A model generated the notes under the pieces. It was not told where the DNA came from. It was given only the letters and a program-made list of their open reading frames with translations, and did no database searches. A DNA stretch of 64,000 bases, from positions 869,696 to 933,695 of the forward strand of contig JAYKAV010000955.1 of the NCBI GenBank assembly GCA_035582835.1. The letters are read 5' to 3'. A program made the translations under genes and the position numbers. The stretch comes from Phoebastria nigripes. Lineage: Eukaryota > Chordata > Aves > Procellariiformes > Diomedeidae. Below are positions 38,687 through 53,100 of the stretch, in pieces. Position 1 is the first letter of the stretch. Each line of letters opens with the position of its first letter.

Positions 38687-41600
38687 CTGAAATGTCAGTT
38701 AATGGCATTTTGACAGAGACAAGAAAAAACAATTCTTTGTGAGAAAAGGGAATAGATAAAAACAACACTATTTTGAAGGAGTGCTGAAAAAATACTCATT
38801 TTGGAATCTACATTGTAAATATCTTTAGATGTTTTGACAACTCACCACCCCTCCAATATGTAATCTTTACCTTTCAGTCAGAGCACAGTTTCTTGAGTCA
38901 ACTCTTGCAAGATCAGTTAGCAGTGGTTTAAGGGAGAACCTACTTTATACAAGGAGGGAGAAAAAGAGCAAAAGACAAAGTTAAAGAAGTCTAATGTCCG
39001 CTGATCTGAACCTGGACTTTTTCCTTACAGATGTCTGGCCACAGTGTTTTGAGGTGAGCGCGCAAACTGTGCAAGTTGCTTTAAAAAAGCTGTGCTGTTT
39101 CTTTAAAAACCCGTTGTCTTCTGCATAAAGATTGTCTAAGACTGTTATTATGAGGCTCCACATTTCTTGTATCTATCCTGAATAAGATTCACTCAGTTCA
39201 CGTCTGTAGCTTTTCCTCTCCAAAAGCCAAACTGGCAGTCTCAGGCAAGCATCCAAAATCTAGTTGTTGTTTTTCTTCTTACAGACTATTTTCAGGGAGA
39301 GAGAGATGTGACCAGTCCAGTGGTGCTCCCCACGAGGCTCTCAGGCTGCCACAGCACCCCAATGCATTGCCTCATTTCTCTCAACAAGCTGTGATGTAGC
39401 AAATAAACAAGACTAATTCTGTAATTGAAATGTAGCGGGGATATTTAAGAAGGCACAAAGAAAATTGTCAGAAGCCCACTGGACATCTTTCCTTGATTTT
39501 CATTACAGAGACAAGCTTAATAGGAACTGGGCTCTTAACTGTCCACCAAGTTAACAAGTCTGAGGAAGATGCATGAAGGAAAAAAAAAGTTTCTTCTACT
39601 ATTGCTCTATTTTTGTTCGGCTGTGCTAAGAAAGTTTTCATATATATAAGCACAACTGGTTCAAAACAGAGACAGGCTGCTGATTCGGCGAGCCAGATGC
39701 TGCCATTTCTGCATTTTCACCTCTCACAGGAGAGGTAGAGACCTTCGTGGTACCCACCTGCAGCCACTCGTCCTGTGCAGCCCTGGGAACGCACCGGCCT
39801 TCGCTCCACAGTCCAGCAACCAGGAGTTTTACAGCAATCACATTAACTCCTGTCTTCTTGAAATTCATTACAGAGTAGTAACATTTTACAGTTTTAAAGA
39901 AGTTTTGGGGTTTTTTCACATGCATTATGCTGTTAATGGCAAAAATTTCACAAATGTGAGTGGCTGAAGCAAAGAGGAAACCAGCTCTGAAGTAGAAAGC
40001 TCTCTAATGGGGTTAGACTAAATAAAATTGTACCAGACTGTTGTATAATTGTCTGGGTTTGGAAGACTCTCAGCCAATTTAGTTTAGAAAAGACATCAAA
40101 GCGGGGAGGCATTTACTATACTTCAAAAACCTTCAGCAAATGAAAGAGTAACAGGACCAAAGGTACATATGATGAAATGATTCAGCACTTCTGTGACTTT
40201 ATTGACTATATTTTAAGCCAAAGGGAAGTATTAGATAATATAATCTGACCAACTACACAACACAGAACACACCGCTTCAAACAAAACACTTCTGCCCGGA
40301 TCCCAACAGCATGTGAATGTCTAATAAGGGTCTTCCGGAAAGGTATCTGGTCTGCATTTGAAAACCAGAGGCAGAAGAGGTTGGACCGTATTTGGATTTG
40401 ATTTTCCTGGTTAACAGTGCAAATATCACCAGCCTACAATGCATTTGCGCTCACCGTCATCAGGGCAAAATAAACAACACAAACAAATGCATAATTATAC
40501 CTTCACTCCCCCACCCTCCTCAGTGGCCCACCTATCAGACACCAAAAGATTTCACGTAGATCGGAGAAGAGGAAGGCCCAGGTCCAAGGGAGGGTGCAGC
40601 AATCTGCTGCTCCCCGCACGCCTAAACACTCGCACACTTGTACAATACACAAGTTTCTGCTGGTTTCAAAACTCACTTCAACCCAACGCATTCCAGCATA
40701 TTTACTAGAGGTGCTACGTAAGCTGGTAAGAAAACAAAAATAATAGGAAGAGAATAATAGAAGAGATCAGAAATATAGTTAGAAAGAAAAGCTGAAAGGC
40801 CACAGCATTTCACTGGATAGTCAATCTAGAGAGGAGAAAAGCAAAAACAGATTTAAGGCAAAAAGTTGCACAAAAATAGCTTCATTTACATCTGCATACT
40901 TCCCAAAACCAGCAATACAATCTAAAACTAAGGCTAGGCTAAGCTGGAGACTCCCATTTAAAAGATGACTGCAGACTCAAGAGCACAAATTTATACAGTT
41001 GTTTGGGGTTGTTTTTTTCCAAAAAGGCAAAGTGTGGTGTGGGATTTGGTGGGGGGAGAAGGTAAAAGGGAAGGGGTCTGATTGTCCAATTATGACACTG
41101 TATCAAAAGGCAAAAATAATTATTGGTAACATCCAAGACGGCCAAACAGCCCCAGGGTCCCATTGCACCAGGCACTAGACAGAGTCAGATTTCACCTCCA
41201 CTCAAATAAATTGCCAATGAAAGAAAGAAATTAAACACACATCACTACAGTGGTGGCTATCAATACAAAGCTGCTTCTTGAAAGGCAACATACGACCACT
41301 GTGATGTCTGCAGCCATTCCAAAAATGAAGGGAAATGCCGCTAGTAAGGTAAGTGGTTATTTTATTTCAGAAAATAAAAGGGTTCTCCTTTCCAAAAGAG
41401 GAAAAAAGAGGAAGCAGAAACGAAAGACTTTTTTTAACCTGCACAGAGGTGCTCCAGAAGTCAGAACGAATGCCTGCCAGAAACTGGTCTGACCTCAATG
41501 ATTTGGACCACGTCCACAGAGCTTACTCTTACTAAGAGTATGTTGCTTGTACTGATGGTTAAATTGAACAAGAAGATCAATAGTACCTGAGAAGGTGATA

Positions 41601-44449
41601 AAGGGAGAATGATCCACTGAATGGTGAGCTGATTAGCCTTTATTGCAAGAGGGAAGAACATATCCCATTTGCTTTCATTCTCCCTCCAAGATCTAAAATG
41701 CCTCACTACAGAGGATACTCGAAAAAGCTGGTCATAGAACAAAGCACAACAGGGGTTCTGAAGGCCAGCGCAACAGGTCAGCAGCTCCGCTTATCTCTGC
41801 GGAGATCACAGATTACTGCCTCTGTTATTCGGGATCAAACAAGGATTAAAATCATATTAGTGAGAACTGTCTGCATGCTCCAGGCTGAAACACCAATTCC
41901 TAATGTAAAGCTATTGCTATGAAATCATACAGCTATGGAACATCTGAACGGATAACTATACACATACTCACACTTGCAACCCAAAATTATTTGGGACTTA
42001 ATCAAGGCAAGAAATAATAGGGGAAAAAAAACCAAGGACTGTTCTTTGTAACAGTGTTTATATCTTTGGAGAAAACAAATGGAGTGGAATAAGAGCACAG
42101 ATAAAGTCAAATGTTTGATGTTTGCAATCGACCAGTGAGACACAATTTCACTGTAAATAAGAGTTAATGTTAACAATGTTAACAGTGTTATTCTTGTCAT
42201 GTAACTCTTACTAAGAAGGTAAGTATTCAGCTGTTGTACAGAATTTATCCTTTTCAAGCCCTCCTCTTCTTCCATCACTCTTTTCTCGATAGGACGTTCA
42301 AGCTTGTAGCTCTAGCTTAAGGGACGCCTTCTGCGGCCATAGGATCCCACTGACATATGTGGTGCTTCACATACACACAAACTTTGCTTTCTTTCATACA
42401 TCTGCGAGACGTGGCAGTCATTTCTTGTGTAACATACATATACATTTAAACATAGAATTAACTCAAGGGCTATGGAAAATTCAGTGAGAAGTGAAGACTT
42501 CAAAATCGATGCATCTCTTCATTATTCCAGGTGTTCCAACATTTTCACCATTTAGCAGTGTAATAACAAAGATATACGAATAGGGAAAATACTTCTAAAT
42601 TTGGTGCACTACCATACAATGATAAAGATGCAAAATGTGACTCCTTATAATCATATAAACACTGAAGAAAATATTTTTAGGTTACACTTGTAACAAAAAT
42701 GACTGCTAAAATGTATCATTTTTGTTAAGCAATGTTAGAAAGTAGCTAGAATAATCCACTGATGTATAATTAAAAGCAACTCTCAATCACCTATGGAAAT
42801 GAAACATAACTGAAATATGCATTAAACCTGTAAAAATAATTCTTCTTTAAGTGGCTTACTGAGCAATACTTCATAAAAATTGCGCTTTATAATTACACAG
42901 ACTGTGCAGCAATAAAGCGGTCCCTTAGAAAGCAATCATTATTATCAAGTCCTATCCTGCAAGAAAACTCAAAACTTCAAAATTAAACTTCATTCCATTA
43001 CCAAGAAAAACAAAAAAAATCAGTCTTGGAGTTTTTCACAAAAATATTCCAGAAGATTCATATCAGGATGATTGGAGCATTTTACTTAGACATTTATTTC
43101 AAACAAACATCCTATTAGTTATCCATATAAAAATTCTGTATAATTGAGCTATCAAGAAATGCCTCCTTCAGCTAGTGTAATGCTGTATTCACTTTGAAGG
43201 GCTCCGGAACAGTATGAATTCAGGAGTTTAAGCTCTACAGGGCAAATGTTTGCTCTCACATGCTTAAAACCAATTTGTGCCATGTCTTGTACGTATTGGA
43301 ATATAAAGATGTTTTATCATGTCTTGTAAAAGTTTACAAGTTCTGGAGTGCTGCTTTGTTTTGACTTCCTTTCTTGGAAGACAGACAAGCTGTTTTGGCT
43401 GAGCTAAAAACCACAATGACTATCCAACCGCGTAAGATAGATATGATTAGTGATGGAAATGGACAAATGGTATCAAAAGTTTCTAAACCTTTCAAGAGGA
43501 AGAAAGGACATGTTTTTGGTGGGGCTTTGGTAGGTAGGTTTCTAGAATTGCTCAAAATGTTATCACCAAGCCATTTTCCATTACCATACAACAGGACTTT
43601 CTCAAAATGTCTTTTTCTCATTTTTTCCCCATAAGAAAGGATTAAAAATAATGCACATTTTTAATTGTTTTATCAGTCCTTCAAATTATACAATTTCCTA
43701 GAGCAGCTCCCTGAAATACATATTTTCATATTTCCAAATTAATACTTTTTTAAAATGTTAATTCAGGAAAATGCACTGCTGGTGTTGGTTTCACTCCATT
43801 TCAGGATGAAAACAAGTGTCAAAACGTCATAATTTCAAACAAGCCAATAACAATTTACTGAATAGCCCTAGCAATTCTCCTCTATCTCTCTAGGACAGTA
43901 TTCTATGCGTTGTAGACTAATTTACTCTGTTTAGAAAACTCACATTTTATAATGCAGCATATGTTATCCAAATAAATCCCACTACCATATCTATATTACA
44001 GACCTTCCCCCCTTTCAAAGCTTTAACCATTAAATACTTAGATAATATATATGAAGGGATAAAAATATTTCAACCCTAGCCGAACCAGCAAGCCAGTATC
44101 ATAATTCAAAATCTTAGTGTTATCTCTACTAAGTCAGCTTTTGAAGTAAATAAGTAGATATTTGCAGCTATTAACTAAAAAATAAGAATCTGAATATACT
44201 TCCTCCATTTCTTCTATTGTAGTAGGAGAAAGAAGTGTTGAACTTGTTATAGAAAAAGTATCACAAGTAAATGATATCTCAAAAAACTCACATGCACACC
44301 TTCACACGCTTATGAGAAGTTTAAAAGAAACAACTGGTGAGCAAAAGCAGTTGGCAATGGAAGACAGTCTCGACATAAGCGTGAATAAAACAGAGTGGAA
44401 ATACAAAGCTCAAAAGCAGTACCAAAAAACGAAACAGTTTTCTTTTTCT

Positions 44450-44947
44450 GTTTCAGATTGTGCCCATTGCCTCTTGTCCTGTCACTGACTGCCCCTGAGA
44501 AGAGCCTGGCTCTGTCTCCTTTACACCTTTCCATCAGGTATTTACACACAGAGATAAAATCCCCCGAACCTTCTCTTCTCCAGGCTGAACAGTCCCAGCT
44601 CGCTCAGCCTCTCCTCGTTCAACAGGTGCTCCAAATCCTTAATCATTCTGGTGGCCCTTCGCTGGACTCACTCCAGTACATCCATGTCTCTTGAAGTGGG
44701 GAGCCCAGAACCGGACACAGCCCTCCAGATGCTGCCTCACCAGGCTAGGTAAAGAGGAAAGATCATCTTCCTCGACCAGCTGCCAATGCTCTGCCTAACG
44801 CAGCACAGGAGGCTGTTGGCCTTCTTTGCCGCAAGGGCACATTGCTGGCTCATGGTCAACTTGATGTCCACCAGGACCCCCTGAGCCTTTTCTGCAAAGC
44901 TGCTTTCCAGCCGTTCAGCCCCGCAGCATGTACTGGTGCATGGGGTT
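44450..44947 (-). mobile_element. CR1 LINE internal 3' fragment without a tail
   Basis: The plus strand carries antisense CR1 blocks in order: 'cctcttgtcctgtcactgac' at 44470-44490, a 'gagcctggctctgtctcc' block, 'ctccaggctgaacagtcccag' near 44580, a 'tggactcactccagtacatcc' block, and 'tactggtgcatggggtt' ending at 44947. It parallels 58260-58745, so both copies belong to related CR1 groups. The normal 3' UTR end and the ATTCTATG tail, expected to the left of 44450, are absent. Both ends are therefore truncated. Confidence 0.88.
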
Positions 44948-45051
44948 AGGTGTAAGACAAGGACCAGTATCTGCCCAGCCTCTGTAACATCTCATCACAA
45001 AACAGTTCTAGCAGAATGCCTATGTGCAAACAACCAAGTCATTCACAGTTC

Positions 45052-45176
45052 CCTATATATGTATATATAGGCATCCATGCGTGTGCATTTATATGATGTT
45101 CATATATATGCACACACATACACAGATTAGCTGTAAATAAATGTATATATAAAAACATACACACAAAAAACATATT
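45052..45176. repeat. TA/CA-rich low-complexity tract
   Basis: Blocks such as TATATATGTATATATAGG, ATATATATGCACACACATAC and ACATACACACAAAAAACATA lie about 100 bp right of the CR1 fragment ending at 44947. This is an imperfect, interrupted microsatellite. Confidence 0.8.
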
Positions 45177-47109
45177 TGAGGGTTGCAAATAATTCAATTC
45201 ATCAGCTATAGAGAAAGCACAGTTTGTTTCTCAGGTCAGGCCAACCTAGTCAGCTTTATTTTCAAATGTAAGAGTAAGACCATAACTGTTTTAGATGAAA
45301 GTTACAGGACTCACTTTGCCTAAATTAGAATGCATAGTTATACCACTCCATGAATATTTTTTTTCCCTAGCCAACCATATTTGAAAGATGAAAAAATTAA
45401 CAGAACGATTAGATGCAATTGGTGGTGTAAAAAAAGTAACTACTATATTCTGACAGAAAGAGTGGAGCTCAGTAAGCAAATCCTACTATCTATTTTATGC
45501 AAGTAAATGGAAACTGATTGCCCTGTGAACAATAGCTGTGGTAAGTCTAGGGACTAAATTTAACTGCAGAGGAATTCTGATCCTGCTGCAAGAAGAAAAC
45601 GGTGCAGTACTACAAATATAAAATTGTCTTATTTGTCTCTACAGTAATATCTACTTTTCCTCACCATCTCTTCCAAGTAAAGGAGGAATCAAATACGGTA
45701 AATATCTTATTTATCTTAAGAAGTTTACATGCATAAGATGTTGGGGAGAAGTGTTTTTTCTTTCACTACTTACCCACTGACAGAAAGAAGAGTAAAACCC
45801 TTAAAGGAGATGAATGAGAAAGAAAAGCAATAATACGATGAAGCTCAGTAATGGCTTATAAACTAGCCAAAACATAAAAAAGAAAAGAAGAAATACTCAA
45901 AAAGATAAAAATTAAAAATCAAATGTTCTGCATTCCCATGTTAGTACTGCTGCTTAATATATTCATNATCTAAAACAGCACAGGGCGACAAAGCAATGAA
46001 GAAACACAGAAGACAGTAAGTAGGTTAGTAAAGACTGAGAAATTTCTAGGAGACCAGGCCCTGCTCAGTGAATGGATGACCTGANAGCCATCAGTTTACA
46101 GTACTGGTAAATGCAAACTAGAAGAACAAATCACATGAATTACTGGGATCTAAACAAAAGCATAGTTCTTTTTCATTTGCAAAAAATGACCAGAAGTCAC
46201 CAACAAAGATGATGGTATTTGAATGTCTAGTGCTATAAAATTGTGCTCCAAAAATAAAACTAAATGAGTTTGTTTCCATTAAGGCTATTACTATAGCTCA
46301 GTACATTGCTTTGAATATGAAGATTCAGCAGCTATTCTCTCTAATTTTTCATCTTGGGATCTTTAATATGTTTTCAATCTAATTTTAATTTGTTATAGAA
46401 AAAGAGGAATGAACTTTCTTCTCAAGGCTAAATTAAACTTGTCTCTTGTGCAGGTATCATGAAGTATAAAAAAAGCAGGAGAAACATTTGCTACATTTAA
46501 TAAAAGTTTTTTTAAAATAAGGCAGACGATGAGTTTTTTCCATTGGTTTACTGTTTCTCAAGTCCATGTTTTTTCAACAGAAATAATTAACTGTAGAATA
46601 CGTGCATGAGCAGAATTTTTGTATTTTAACAACCAAAAAACCCTCTGCAGTATATTGCCTGAGTAAGCAAATCGCTAAGTATGCAAGTCAGGAACAGAGT
46701 CTGCACAGTTCATAGGAAGCTGGCATCCTTTGCAATGACAGCAAGTGCAGCAACAGTGTGTTTAGCTAAGAGGAGGTTGGGTGGCTTCATTTTTGACCAG
46801 AATGCTATCACAAATCAAGATCACTAAGAAAACTACAAAGCTGGTCAGACACAGGTTTCAAAAATATATCAGGATGCTTAACTCTTCCTGGAAGTATCCA
46901 AAGCGTGGGGTGGATGCATGCTGTAATGCACCCCAAAATCCCACTCTGAAGATGATCCAGCCTGGACCCTGGCTGGAGCACATCAGGACTCCCTTTCAGC
47001 TCACATGCTCAGTGTACCTTTCTGCAGGAACCAAACTGTGGAGAGGGTAATTTGGAGATCACACCACATCGCCTGGAGATCACACCTCAATTTGAGTCAG
47101 GGTGTCTAT

Positions 47110-47192
47110 CAGTTTAGAGATAATCATTTTGCCTCTGCGTCCCAGCTGTAAGATGGGGGTAATAGTCTTTATATTATCTCACAAGATATGGG
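47110..47192 (+). mobile_element. MIR-like SINE core/3' fragment
   Basis: TTTTGCCTCTGCGTCCCAGC followed by TGTAAGATGGGGGTAATAGT matches the MIR block 'tgcctcagtttcctcatctgtaaaatggggataatagta', and a 'tatctcacaagatatg' segment fits the following 'cctcacagggttg'. The fragment is short and its ends are approximate. Confidence 0.6.
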
Positions 47193-50100
47193 AGTACTTG
47201 CATATCTTCCAAGATAAACACATCAAATCTCACATAGGATGGACCAGATGCTTTGATACCAAAATGCTGTATATTTATCTAATTGCATATACCCAATTGT
47301 GCTTAATGCTACTATTTTTCAGATATTGTACAGTCCTCTGAATGTAGTGACAACGAGAGCCCTGAATGAAGCTGTGCTCTGTTTATGCCTAGATCTGATA
47401 CAGCTACTGCCACTTCACATCTGGGAAAGGTAACTCACAGGCAGCCTGCCAAAGGAGAACGGTCCAGCCTGTCTACAGTCCCTGGGCTCCTTGCTGCAAG
47501 GTTTTCTGTGGCTCCCAATAGACCTTGATCTTCCGTCTCTTGCCCCAGCCATAGACAGTTTCTCAGTCTCCCTCCAGGGAAGAGCTCTTCCCTGTGCCCA
47601 TCCCCCTCTCTGCGACTTCCCCTTTGCTCCCACCAGGTATATTTTGTCCATGTCCCCCCAGCTAACTAAACTTCTGGGCCTCACCTCTTTCCTTCCCAAA
47701 CACGATGGGGAGAACCACCAGTTCAGCTAATTAGCGTTGCCTACTAGGATGCTCTGTCCAGCAGAGAAAGACCTGAAAGCTGTAGCAACAGATCTGAAAG
47801 AACTGGTAATTGATGCAATGCTATCATCGCCTGTCAACTGCAAGAGAAACCAAATACCTCCCTGCTATTTTCATTTTCGTCAGACAGCATCATTCAACCA
47901 ATCATCTACTGCTTTTCACTTTTTAACTCTGAACTAATAGAACTGACTCAGATGAATTTAAATGCTCAAGTTAACACTGCTAACTAGGATGAAAGGAATT
48001 TTTGCAAAGGTTTTCTTCTTTTGAAGAAAACATTGATCACCAAGATTAGCTCCTGCAAAACACAGAGTCATTTAAAATTTTTTCTAAAAAGGCAAAGATG
48101 CTGTAGCTAAGCAACCTGGCTCTTCCTTAAACTGAAAGTTGGTTTTCATAGCACCTTGTTTATAATGAAAGCTCTGACAAACCTCCACCTTATTTTATGT
48201 AATCATGTCTGGGGGAGTGCCAGATTAGATCTGGTACACTATCATAAAAGGACTTTTACCATGAATGCAGATGATGCAAAGTTATTTTTAAAATAGCATC
48301 CGAAACGTTCTTTGTGTCTACTGCATGCTCTTCAAATACATGGAGTTGTGTGAGCAGCCATCAGTCTGAGAGAACAGATATGCCTTTCTGCTTTTGGATC
48401 CAAGAAGTGCTGGCTATGTTTTCTTTATCTGTGTACTGAACCGAGCCGCTCCCCTTTCTGTCTCAGATTGCCCCTTTAGCCCAGGATTTGATATAGCATT
48501 TATTATTTGTATTCCACACTAAAGATCTTGATTTCTTCTAAGAGAAAATATATCCTGACATATGCTCTCTACCCTGGTTTGGGTACTTCTCTTGCCCTAT
48601 CTTGGATGCAATCTGTAGCTCCAAGGATGATGATTATATCCAAATTAGAAGTTAACTATATTCCATAAACCCTGTTCACTCAGATTGAATCACCAACAAA
48701 CAGCTTTCTTTTCAAATTTTTCTCATTCTGACTGCATTTTTCCTAATCGACAGAAAATATATGCAAGTAATAAGCAAAACCGATGATACTGGATATGACC
48801 CATTGGGTTATGACTTTGGATGCTAATCGCTTGTCATGCTTCCCCTCCCACAGAGTATGTGTATTAATAGCCTTTTCCCAGTTTGACAAGGGCACTGGAA
48901 AGCATGTTTGAAAAACCTGGAAAGCAGTGGGTTTTTTTTCCTCTCTCCCAACTCAGTCCCCATTACAATTTTATTTTTAATCAGCCCCCGCCTCCCCCTT
49001 TTTTGGTTGGTTGTCTGGAACACTACGTACAGTATAATAAAATATGATGGTCCCAAATGTTTTGCTAAACAATAGAAAAAAGATTTTGGCTGTACTGCTC
49101 ATTTGTTTTCCTTTCTCAATTGGCTTTGTGTTTGTGCAGAATAAATACACACACAGTAGGCCTATGCATCTTTCTACAAACACAGATATACACACACTAT
49201 ATGCAGACAGCAATGCAGCTTTTTTGTTTACTCTGCCTCTCTCATTCCCTCTAGATATTTTTGCACGCTGTCATTTGTGGAATACTGCTGAAACCCAAAG
49301 GGATGTCAGCTGAGCCTGCCTCGTACTGCAAGCTGTTGGCAGTCTCATTAAGGATGGGGGAACAGCGTGGATTCCGCTGCCAGTTTGCACAGACCGATGC
49401 TGCTGGTTGGAAGCCTTCGGCCGAGCTCAACGGGCTATGCCAGCTGATTTCTTGAAACGTTCCTCACCCTTGATTTTATTGTTGGTGTCTCAACAAGGAC
49501 TCTAAAGTTGTTACTAAAAGTGCCAGCAGCTGCTGCCAGCATGTATGGGGAAGGAATCTAATATATTAAAAGAAAAATCTTCAAAGGTTTCAAACAGGGT
49601 AAAAATGCATGTTTTCTTACCCCCATAACCAGCGTTGCCTGTACAATGAAATTACTTTGGATTTGTTATTGGGTAACTATATTTTTTTCTATGTTTGTTA
49701 ATTTCAGAATTATATGCATCATTTTGTTCTCTACCCAATTCATTTTAATTGTTTCTAACCCTGTAGATATTACCCGCCTCATCTGTTGCAGCCCCACAGA
49801 ATCCAAATCTCTTGCCCATGTCTTTTTTTGGGGAAACTATTCCCTATTTGGGTGTCAAGGTAGAGGGCAGGAAGGAGAATGTAGTGCTCTGTGCTTCACC
49901 ATGAGTTGTCCCTTCTTCCCCCAGGTCAAGAAAAGAACACCTGGCCATCAGCCTCTTCTTGGCTGATACAATTAAAAAAAAAAAGAGGAAAAAAAAAAAA
50001 TCACAACTGAAATAGACTTTAGCCACTACTGCAGATTGGCTTTCATGTGTAAAGTCTCACCTAACTTCCTGCCTAATTAGACTGGGCAGTTTCCAGTCAT

Positions 50101-53100
50101 CCTGAGGTTGAAGGAGGGCACTCTTGTTCTGCCAGTTCATCTAGGCTGCTGTGAATCAGGGATATATGGGTCCTGTGCACAAAAGACAATAAATCAGGAA
50201 AAAATACAACTATGTATTAGGAATTTAGGTAGTAAATTTAAAAATGGGAAATCTAAAGTTCCCAGCGCTTGCTTTTGTTTTGTATTCAATTTGAGGGCAC
50301 CATACAAAGCAAGATATTTAAGAGTCACCAATCCACCTTCTAAGGAACACCTAAATCTAAGGACAGATGGCAGTTAATGAAGCAATAGTATGTCTAAGAA
50401 TTTTGTGTATTTGAGTCGTAATATTCTTCAATTGCCCAACCACACGCTGTTTTTCTTTCAAGCAAGGACTAGCACTACAACTATTCCATCACATAATCAG
50501 GTTACTCTTGATGACCTTCCAAAGCCAAATCCCAACGTCACGGTTAGCATCATCTCCTACTGATTCTGTGCCAGAGCACGTGAAGGCAATACAGTACTTT
50601 CAACAACAACCTCTTTATTTTCTGGTAGAAGTTGGGTCCCATCCATTCCTTACTTTTTTCTGTCTAGCACATACAGACCACTGATTTACCATATGTTTAC
50701 ATTCACTGTAATGCACCTCCATCTCCTTTCTTTCAATTGATTTTTATTTAGAAGATAAACACTTCAGGACAGCACAGAAAGTAGGAAAATTTATCTGCGA
50801 TGTGTCTAGTAGATTTTAGCCACTATAAAATTACCTGAAATATAAGACAAAGTAAAGAAGCATTTTAGTAACCCATAAGTTGTTGGGGTTTTTCTCCTCT
50901 TGTCCATTCCCTAAGTCACTCCCTTCCCCTTCTCTGTCACCTGCTATATTTTCATAGTGTTAAGGAAGAGGGGAGTTGTATCTCTGAAATATTGAGCTTT
51001 ATGCCTTAGATGTAACAGCACTGGTAGCCCAGCCACGTAGTATGGGCTATGCAGTAAACAGACTTTCAGAGCCAAATCAGAAATTCACTATGGCAAAGGC
51101 TTACCAAATGGTCTGCAGAAAGGCTATGCTGCACTAAATACTGAAGTCACCTAACAAAACTAAAGAGAGGAAGGAGGGTCTAACTTAAGCAGAACTGGAA
51201 ATCCAGAGATCTCCTTTCCCTTCCTTACTCTGCTGGAGACAGACTTTGTAATCTGGGGCAGAGCATTCCAGTGTCAGCAGGTATTTCTGTATCTGCCGCT
51301 AAGAAGATAGAGGATGGGGAATATAATTTCATTAGCATTTATAAGGCAAACTGTGTGGAAAGCGTTGTTGCACAACTATGTAATCTACCCTTATTCCACA
51401 GAGTGGATTCACAAAGTGTGAAAAGCAGCACATGGGACCTGCTTGTAAAGAAAGAAGTCCCCATCAGACTGAACTCTTCTAAAGTGGTGACCATAGGGTA
51501 AAAAGGAGAGAAAGCTCCTCTATAGATTGTTCTCAGCAACTCCCCAGGGGAGAGTGGTATTAAGCAAGGAGTCTCATCCTCTTCAGGCACAATAAGGAAA
51601 GACTCCCTGCTTGCAAGTTTCATTTTGGGGGAGGTTTGTATCACCTATATATCCTTCTCTTAGCCATGAGAGCCTTGTTGATTTAACACTCCAATAAGTG
51701 CCACGGAGAAGGAAGAACAGCTGGCAGGTTTTTGCTCTACATACAAGTTGAAAAACAATCATGAAGTGGCATTCATCTCTTTACCCATGTTATTAACACC
51801 TTAAGGTGTGAACATGAGCCACTCTCACATATATAGCATCACTCATTAAAGAACTTCTGCCCTAAAACGTCTATTTTAATTCCTTTTTGCATCACAGGAA
51901 CTGACTTACGGACTACAGCATCGCAGTAGGCTTACTAAAACAGAAACATGCAACTGTCCAGTATGAAAAATAAAACACCCTTTGTAACGTCAGCAAACGT
52001 AGTGCTTCCTATTGTCAAAACAGCACAAAGCAGCTCTGGTTTTATACTGATATATCAGGTTGGACTCAATAGTAGCAGAAGTGGTGTATAAAAAAAAGGT
52101 TATTGTAAACTATAGAGCAGTCTTTGTTAGCTCTAAAGAACAAGGAAAACACTATGCAGAATAAACAGGGACAGAAAAAAAAGAAGTGAAGAAAATGGTG
52201 CGAGTGAGCCTGGTAAATAAAAGCTCTGCAAAGAAACTTACTTGAGCACAGCCAGCTTTACAACAACACACCCCAGAATCCCAACATGAAGAACTGATCT
52301 GTAATGTACATTTTAAGTAAAAGAAATGTTATTCTCTCCTTCAGCAGATAGGAAATGCCCACCACCCTCTCAGCAGGAGAGTGAAGCCCAGAATGCCAAG
52401 AACCCAGTCCTGGCTCAAAGCTGCTGGAGACACCATCTCTGCATCAGTGGTCCATGACAGCCACCTCAGTTTCTCATGCACAGTAAGAGACCAAATCATA
52501 GAGGTGAGATTTTCCAGATTGCCCACTGAGACACTAAAGAATGTGGAATTAAAATGATTTTGCAAGTCATAGAAAACCTTCTGTAACCCTTAAGGTTGTC
52601 TTTCATGCAGAATTTCATTCTGCACTCAGTTTCCTAAATGACACACCGCTTGCCTCATGTGCAATAATAAAATGCAAGGTAGATTTTACTGAATGTCATA
52701 TTCATGAAGAAAACCCCTTTTCATAATCAGAGTGAATTCTACAGAGAAATAAAAACTACTTTTTACTCCCATGAAAATGAATTGTGAAGAGTGAAAAAAA
52801 AATCCTTTTATTTCCCCCCCTTCTCCAACAAATTCTTCCAGAGAGAGTAGCTTTTTGCATTGTTCTCTCCAGGACACACTCTTAAGGACTTAGATTTGGA
52901 AGGGAAGTGTAATTGTGGAATTATATCCAGTTTGGTTTGACTCAGATTCTGTTTTCCTATATATTAAGAATACAGAGCGTGATTCAGAGCCCATTACAGC
53001 AAACAATGGGCTTTGAACCAGACCAAAGGTGTGTTAAAGCCCACCATTGATCTTTCTTCATCTTCTCCATTTTACTTTTGCCTTGGTTTTTCTTAGTCTT

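Larger units (their letters stand above)
31361..44449. other. Intronic sequence, little recognised
   Basis: Holds the A24 tract, the 15-bp duplication at 38126 and the candidate frame at 38441. A stretch near 36565-36605 (TTTCTGGAACTCCCTATGCG) weakly recalls old CR1/L3 sequence but is too short to call. Nothing else recognised. Confidence 0.5.
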
